From the NCBI GenBank assembly GCA_964493265.1, contig CAZBLY010000003.1, positions 1 to 42,422 of the forward strand: 42,422 bases of DNA, in the 5' to 3' direction. The notes beneath the pieces are model-generated. The model saw nothing but the letters and a program-made list of their open reading frames with translations, was not told the origin of the DNA and ran no database searches. Below, in pieces: positions 39,536 to 42,422 of this stretch. A program made the translations under genes and the position numbers. The stretch's first letter is position 1. Each line of letters starts with the position of its first letter. This DNA is from DAOWHW01 sp964493265. Lineage in GTDB: Archaea > Nanobdellota > Nanobdellia > Pacearchaeales > UBA284.

Positions 39536-40369
39536 ATGAGAACACCAATCTGGCTAAGTTTAATTGCAACATTTTTATTTGTAAATTCTATTGGATTATC
39601 TTCAAGTGCTGTACAAAATAAAAAAATCAAACAAAATGAACAAGAAGGCCAAGTAATGAATTTAATGACAGGACAAATTTGTTCTTCAAATGAATGTGAA
39701 CAATTTGATCCATTGAAATATGTTGAAGAAAAAAAAGAAGAATATCAAAATAAGATTAAAGAGGAAGAAAATAAAGAAAATTCTTCAAAAGGAAAATTAG
39801 CAGACCTATATTCTCATTATGGTTTTGAATGTTGTAAAGGTGAAGAAGCTATCGGGATGACTAAAAAAGCTTTAGAACTTTCCCAAGATATTAATAGTCT
39901 ACAGAGAATAATTTGGAATGCTGGCGTTTTAGAAGATATTTATGAGAAAGAGGATAATTTGGAAGAAATGAAAAAATACCATCAAATTAAATTAGAAGCT
40001 AAAATAAAAAAAACAGAGAACACAATAAAACAAAAATCAAATTGGCCTAATTTTAAAAAATTTAAAATTGCTAAATTCTATAGCAATCTTGGAGAATTAC
40101 TCGAAGAAGTCAATAAATATGATGAATCTATTAATAATTATAAAGAAGCCATATCAATATATGAAAGATGCATAGAAACAGGAGATACTATGGAGGTCAC
40201 TTCAAAATATGTTTATGCAGATAAGATTAAACCAAATGATATTCCAATAGGTAAAAATATGATAATAGAAAAGAGAGAACGAGGTATTATAAAATATATT
40301 AGAGAGAAAATCAAAGATCTTTCAATAAAAATAGCTTTTTTTGAAACTTTTCTGGAAAATAAAAAATAA
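39536..40369 (+). CDS. Secreted TPR-like protein
   Basis: A 277-aa protein with a signal peptide (about 1-25, LSLIATFLFVNSIGLSSSA). A charged helical region and TPR-like repeats follow (LADLYSHYGFECCKGEEAIGMTKKALEL; IAKFYSNLGELLEEVNKYDESINNYKEAISIYERC). Cysteines occur in CSSNEC and CC. It is leaderless and flanked by inverted 8-mers at its promoter. TPR proteins exported outside the cell are scaffold-like; the partner is unknown. It is convergent with the next gene (3 nt). Confidence 0.7.
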   Translation: MRTPIWLSLIATFLFVNSIGLSSSAVQNKKIKQNEQEGQVMNLMTGQICSSNECEQFDPLKYVEEKKEEYQNKIKEEENKENSSKGKLADLYSHYGFECCKGEEAIGMTKKALELSQDINSLQRIIWNAGVLEDIYEKEDNLEEMKKYHQIKLEAKIKKTENTIKQKSNWPNFKKFKIAKFYSNLGELLEEVNKYDESINNYKEAISIYERCIETGDTMEVTSKYVYADKIKPNDIPIGKNMIIEKRERGIIKYIREKIKDLSIKIAFFETFLENKK

Positions 40370-40372
40370 TAT

Positions 40373-41545
40373 CTAGGTATTTACTTTAATAGTGTTTTTT
40401 AAATATTCTCTATGTTCCTCTAGACTTTCTATATTAGAAGGTGGAGAAGAAATGATTTTAACATTTGATGTTGAAACTTGGCCTTCTGTAATCTTTGTAC
40501 CAATACCCAATTCAGCATCACAAAATGATTTTATCAGAACATATTCTTTTTTATCTTCATAATATGCACAAGCTTTAAATACATCTTCTTTCAAATAACC
40601 TAAAAACCCCCTAATCAAATCAAATCTAGTTCTTACTTTAATAAATGGTAACCAGTCTAGCCATCTTCTTCTCATATTGACTTCTCTATTGACTGCCTGT
40701 TTACTTTCATAATTAAAATGGCTTGCAACAACCTCATAACAGTTTTCTATTTTTATTATAAAAGGAGTTAATGGGGTGATTGTGTGAACAACAACATCAA
40801 AATCATAACTATCTCCTTCTGTTAAACTATAAAATTCAAAAACATCTTTTCCAGATATTGTGATAAAACATGCTTCACTATAAGAAATAGTCATAGGACC
40901 TATGAAATCAAAAAAAGCATATTTAGTAGAAGAAGAATCTAATAAAGCAACAAAACCCCCTTCATCTGAAATTGTAATTTTTTTAGTTATTATATCTAAT
41001 TCCGCATTACTCATTAAAAAAGTTTTTGGAGATGCGCCCGTTGGTATTTGCCCATTTAGAAAATATCCAATACGTCCTGCTTGATTGATTATCTGAGTAC
41101 CATAAGGATCAGCATGTTTTTCTATTTCAATTCCAGGATAAGATATTTTTCCTCTGATAGACTTTCCTTCTTCAGTTAATATTATATTTTCTTCAACAGT
41201 CGCCACCCTGTTATAAACTTCTCTAAAAACCAAATTATATGCTCTAAATGCAGCCCTAACCTTTTCATTTGCATCCTGGCCATAACCTATAGTTGAAAAT
41301 GATGTTATTTTAGATTCTGTAAGCTCTTCTTTAAAATATATAAAAGGAGAGTCAGAATAAACTATACCACCCGCTCCTGTTGAACTCTTTTTAACATTAT
41401 TATGTATTGTTGATCCAATAAACCTTATTCCCAACCCATAATCTGTCTCTGTTATTACTGCGAAATCTCCAGCACTAACAAATGAGCTAATTAAAAAAGA
41501 TATAAAAATCATTGATGCAAATAAAAAAATAATTTTTCTGTTCAT
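40373..41545 (-). CDS. Secreted protein, unknown, paired with pilin-like gene
   Basis: A 390-aa protein with a signal peptide (about 1-25, IFLFASMIFISFLISSFVSA). The mature part is beta-rich without a second membrane helix. It has a few cysteines (EACF, ENCYE, KACAYY, SFCDAE) and a Trp/Arg-rich piece (MRRRWLDWLPFIKVRTRFD). Its start overlaps the stop of the pilin-like gene by 4 nt (ATGA), so the two are translationally coupled and their products probably act together at the cell surface. I do not recognise a family. Confidence 0.7.
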   Translation of the reverse strand: MNRKIIFLFASMIFISFLISSFVSAGDFAVITETDYGLGIRFIGSTIHNNVKKSSTGAGGIVYSDSPFIYFKEELTESKITSFSTIGYGQDANEKVRAAFRAYNLVFREVYNRVATVEENIILTEEGKSIRGKISYPGIEIEKHADPYGTQIINQAGRIGYFLNGQIPTGASPKTFLMSNAELDIITKKITISDEGGFVALLDSSSTKYAFFDFIGPMTISYSEACFITISGKDVFEFYSLTEGDSYDFDVVVHTITPLTPFIIKIENCYEVVASHFNYESKQAVNREVNMRRRWLDWLPFIKVRTRFDLIRGFLGYLKEDVFKACAYYEDKKEYVLIKSFCDAELGIGTKITEGQVSTSNVKIISSPPSNIESLEEHREYLKNTIKVNT

Positions 41546-42291
41546 AGTTCAGCTACAAACCTCCATGTAATATTCCTATCATCAAACTTTATATCTTTAT
41601 CTGTGATTAAAAACCATACATGTTCTGGTTCTATGATTTCCTTTATTATTGGAACGATAGTTATAGTAACATTATTTTCAACTGCTATGTCATCATAACA
41701 AGTAATACAAAAATATTCTGATTCTTCTCTATATTCATCTATAATTTGGTTTGAAACATCAAGTAATTTTTTAACTGGTGCTTCAAAATTTATAGAAAAA
41801 CTTTCAATTGTTGAACTGCTTTCATCTTTTTTAATAGTAATAGGACAATTGAATTCAACACTAACCATTTCTGAAACAATTGAATCAATAGCACATTCTT
41901 CACGAATAATTTCATATTCGCTAAAAGAAGTAGAAGAAAAACAATCTATAACATTATTATTAAGATAATTATTTAATTCATTCTGGGTTGTTTCATAAGA
42001 AGGTACAAGATTCTGGTCAGCTTTCCAATAATATACTGTCTCCTCATCAAGAAAATTTATACTTTCAATACCATCAAGAGAATAATAGCCACCTTGTTTT
42101 CCTAAAAATATTATTCCTTCTTTGGTTTTAGTTTCAAAACAATCACTGAAATATTGTTTAATTTCAGCAACATCAGATGAAGGAATACCTCTGCCAATTA
42201 TATTTTTTTGAAGAAAAATTATAAAAGCTATTGCCGCAATAATCACAATAGCAATAATAATAAATAAAGTAACCTGGCCTCTTTTATTCAT
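41542..42291 (-). CDS. Type IV pilin-like secreted protein (KRGQ N-terminus)
   Basis: A 249-aa protein beginning MNKRGQVTLFIIIAIVIIAA. The short basic leader KRG directly followed by Gln and a long hydrophobic helix resembles the class III signal that archaeal prepilin peptidases cut after Gly. The ectodomain of about 210 residues contains six cysteines (SDCFE, IDCFS, EECAI, FNCPI and FCITC). It is much larger than typical major pilins, so it may be a minor pilin or pseudopilin-like surface protein. Proteins with the KRGQ start are frequent in Woese-/Pacearchaeota. Leaderless from the TATA element at 42311-42320; first gene of a two-gene operon. Confidence 0.75.
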   Translation of the reverse strand: MNKRGQVTLFIIIAIVIIAAIAFIIFLQKNIIGRGIPSSDVAEIKQYFSDCFETKTKEGIIFLGKQGGYYSLDGIESINFLDEETVYYWKADQNLVPSYETTQNELNNYLNNNVIDCFSSTSFSEYEIIREECAIDSIVSEMVSVEFNCPITIKKDESSSTIESFSINFEAPVKKLLDVSNQIIDEYREESEYFCITCYDDIAVENNVTITIVPIIKEIIEPEHVWFLITDKDIKFDDRNITWRFVAEL

Positions 42292-42310
42292 AAATAAACA
42301 TAGTTTTAAT

Positions 42311-42320
42311 AATTTAAAAA
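42311..42320 (-). promoter_or_regulatory. TATA element of the pilin-like operon
   Basis: TTTTTAAATT on the minus strand, centred 25 nt before the ATG at 42291. Confidence 0.5.
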
Positions 42321-42370
42321 CCTTTTTCCTTTAGAAAATTTTAAAAACAAAAATTGATTTAATATCGTAA

Positions 42371-42422
42371 GGGAAGGTAGCTCAGCCTGGGAGAGCACAT
42401 GACTGAAGATCATGGTGTCCGG
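42371..42422 (+). tRNA. tRNA-Phe(GAA), 3' part beyond window
   Basis: Acceptor 5' strand GGGAAGG, then TAGCTCAGCCTGGGAGAGC (D-arm), then anticodon stem CATGA/TCATG around loop CTGAAGA with anticodon GAA and G at position 37. The T-arm and acceptor 3' strand are cut off. G37 is the base modified by the Taw1/Taw2 pathway encoded in the same window. Compare neighbouring sequence to confirm the acceptor pairing. Confidence 0.88.

Overview
The window is chromosomal DNA from an archaeon, very probably a DPANN lineage of the Pacearchaeota/Woesearchaeota (Nanoarchaeota-related) type. The evidence is archaeal information-processing genes (archaeal DnaG, EF-1A, GatD, ATP-dependent DNA ligase, Mre11/Rad50, RNase J, Taw1/Taw2, FtsZ), strong AT bias, TATA boxes about 25 nt ahead of many start codons (leaderless transcripts), T-run terminators, an archaeal-type RuBisCO, and several secreted or membrane-anchored proteins of the kind common in these small genomes (including one with a KRGQ pilin-like N-terminus). 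No CRISPR array, IS element or rRNA gene was seen.

Left part (1-12.5 kb). A truncated macro-domain gene is followed by a xerA recombinase with a dif-like site just upstream, then by an SMC gene 7 nt after xerA. The SMC has canonical ATPase heads but no visible hinge. Next come a small Cys-rich protein, two large cell-surface proteins on the minus strand, a base-excision-repair pair (ATP-dependent ligase and endonuclease IV), a nitroreductase and a TPR protein.

Centre (12.5-26 kb). A 47-aa membrane protein, ftsZ, gatD, a small membrane protein and dnaG are followed by a RelE-type toxin-antitoxin pair with a palindromic operator candidate, a Fic protein whose TATA box is bracketed by 14-bp direct repeats, and EF-1A with an altered G4 motif. 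A metabolic block then holds an AMP-forming acetyl-CoA-synthetase-like enzyme, a two-subunit 2-oxoacid:ferredoxin oxidoreductase and a RuBisCO with every catalytic residue I checked in place.

Right part (26-42.4 kb). A homologue of the ArmA/Rmt (FmrO) 16S rRNA methyltransferases is followed by tRNA-Arg(TCG), an amino-acid permease, the wybutosine genes taw2 and taw1 (their substrate, tRNA-Phe with G37, lies at the right edge), small membrane and zinc-binding proteins and an MBL hydrolase. A long minus-strand series follows: RNase J, a small protein, mre11, rad50, a secreted protein, asnS and two further genes. The end holds a secreted TPR protein and a pilin-like/secreted protein pair.

The strongest leads are the hinge-less SMC beside xerA/dif, the archaeal FmrO-type methyltransferase, and single palindromic TATA boxes that appear to serve two divergent genes. 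All calls come from reading sequence and remembered family motifs; no database search was run.
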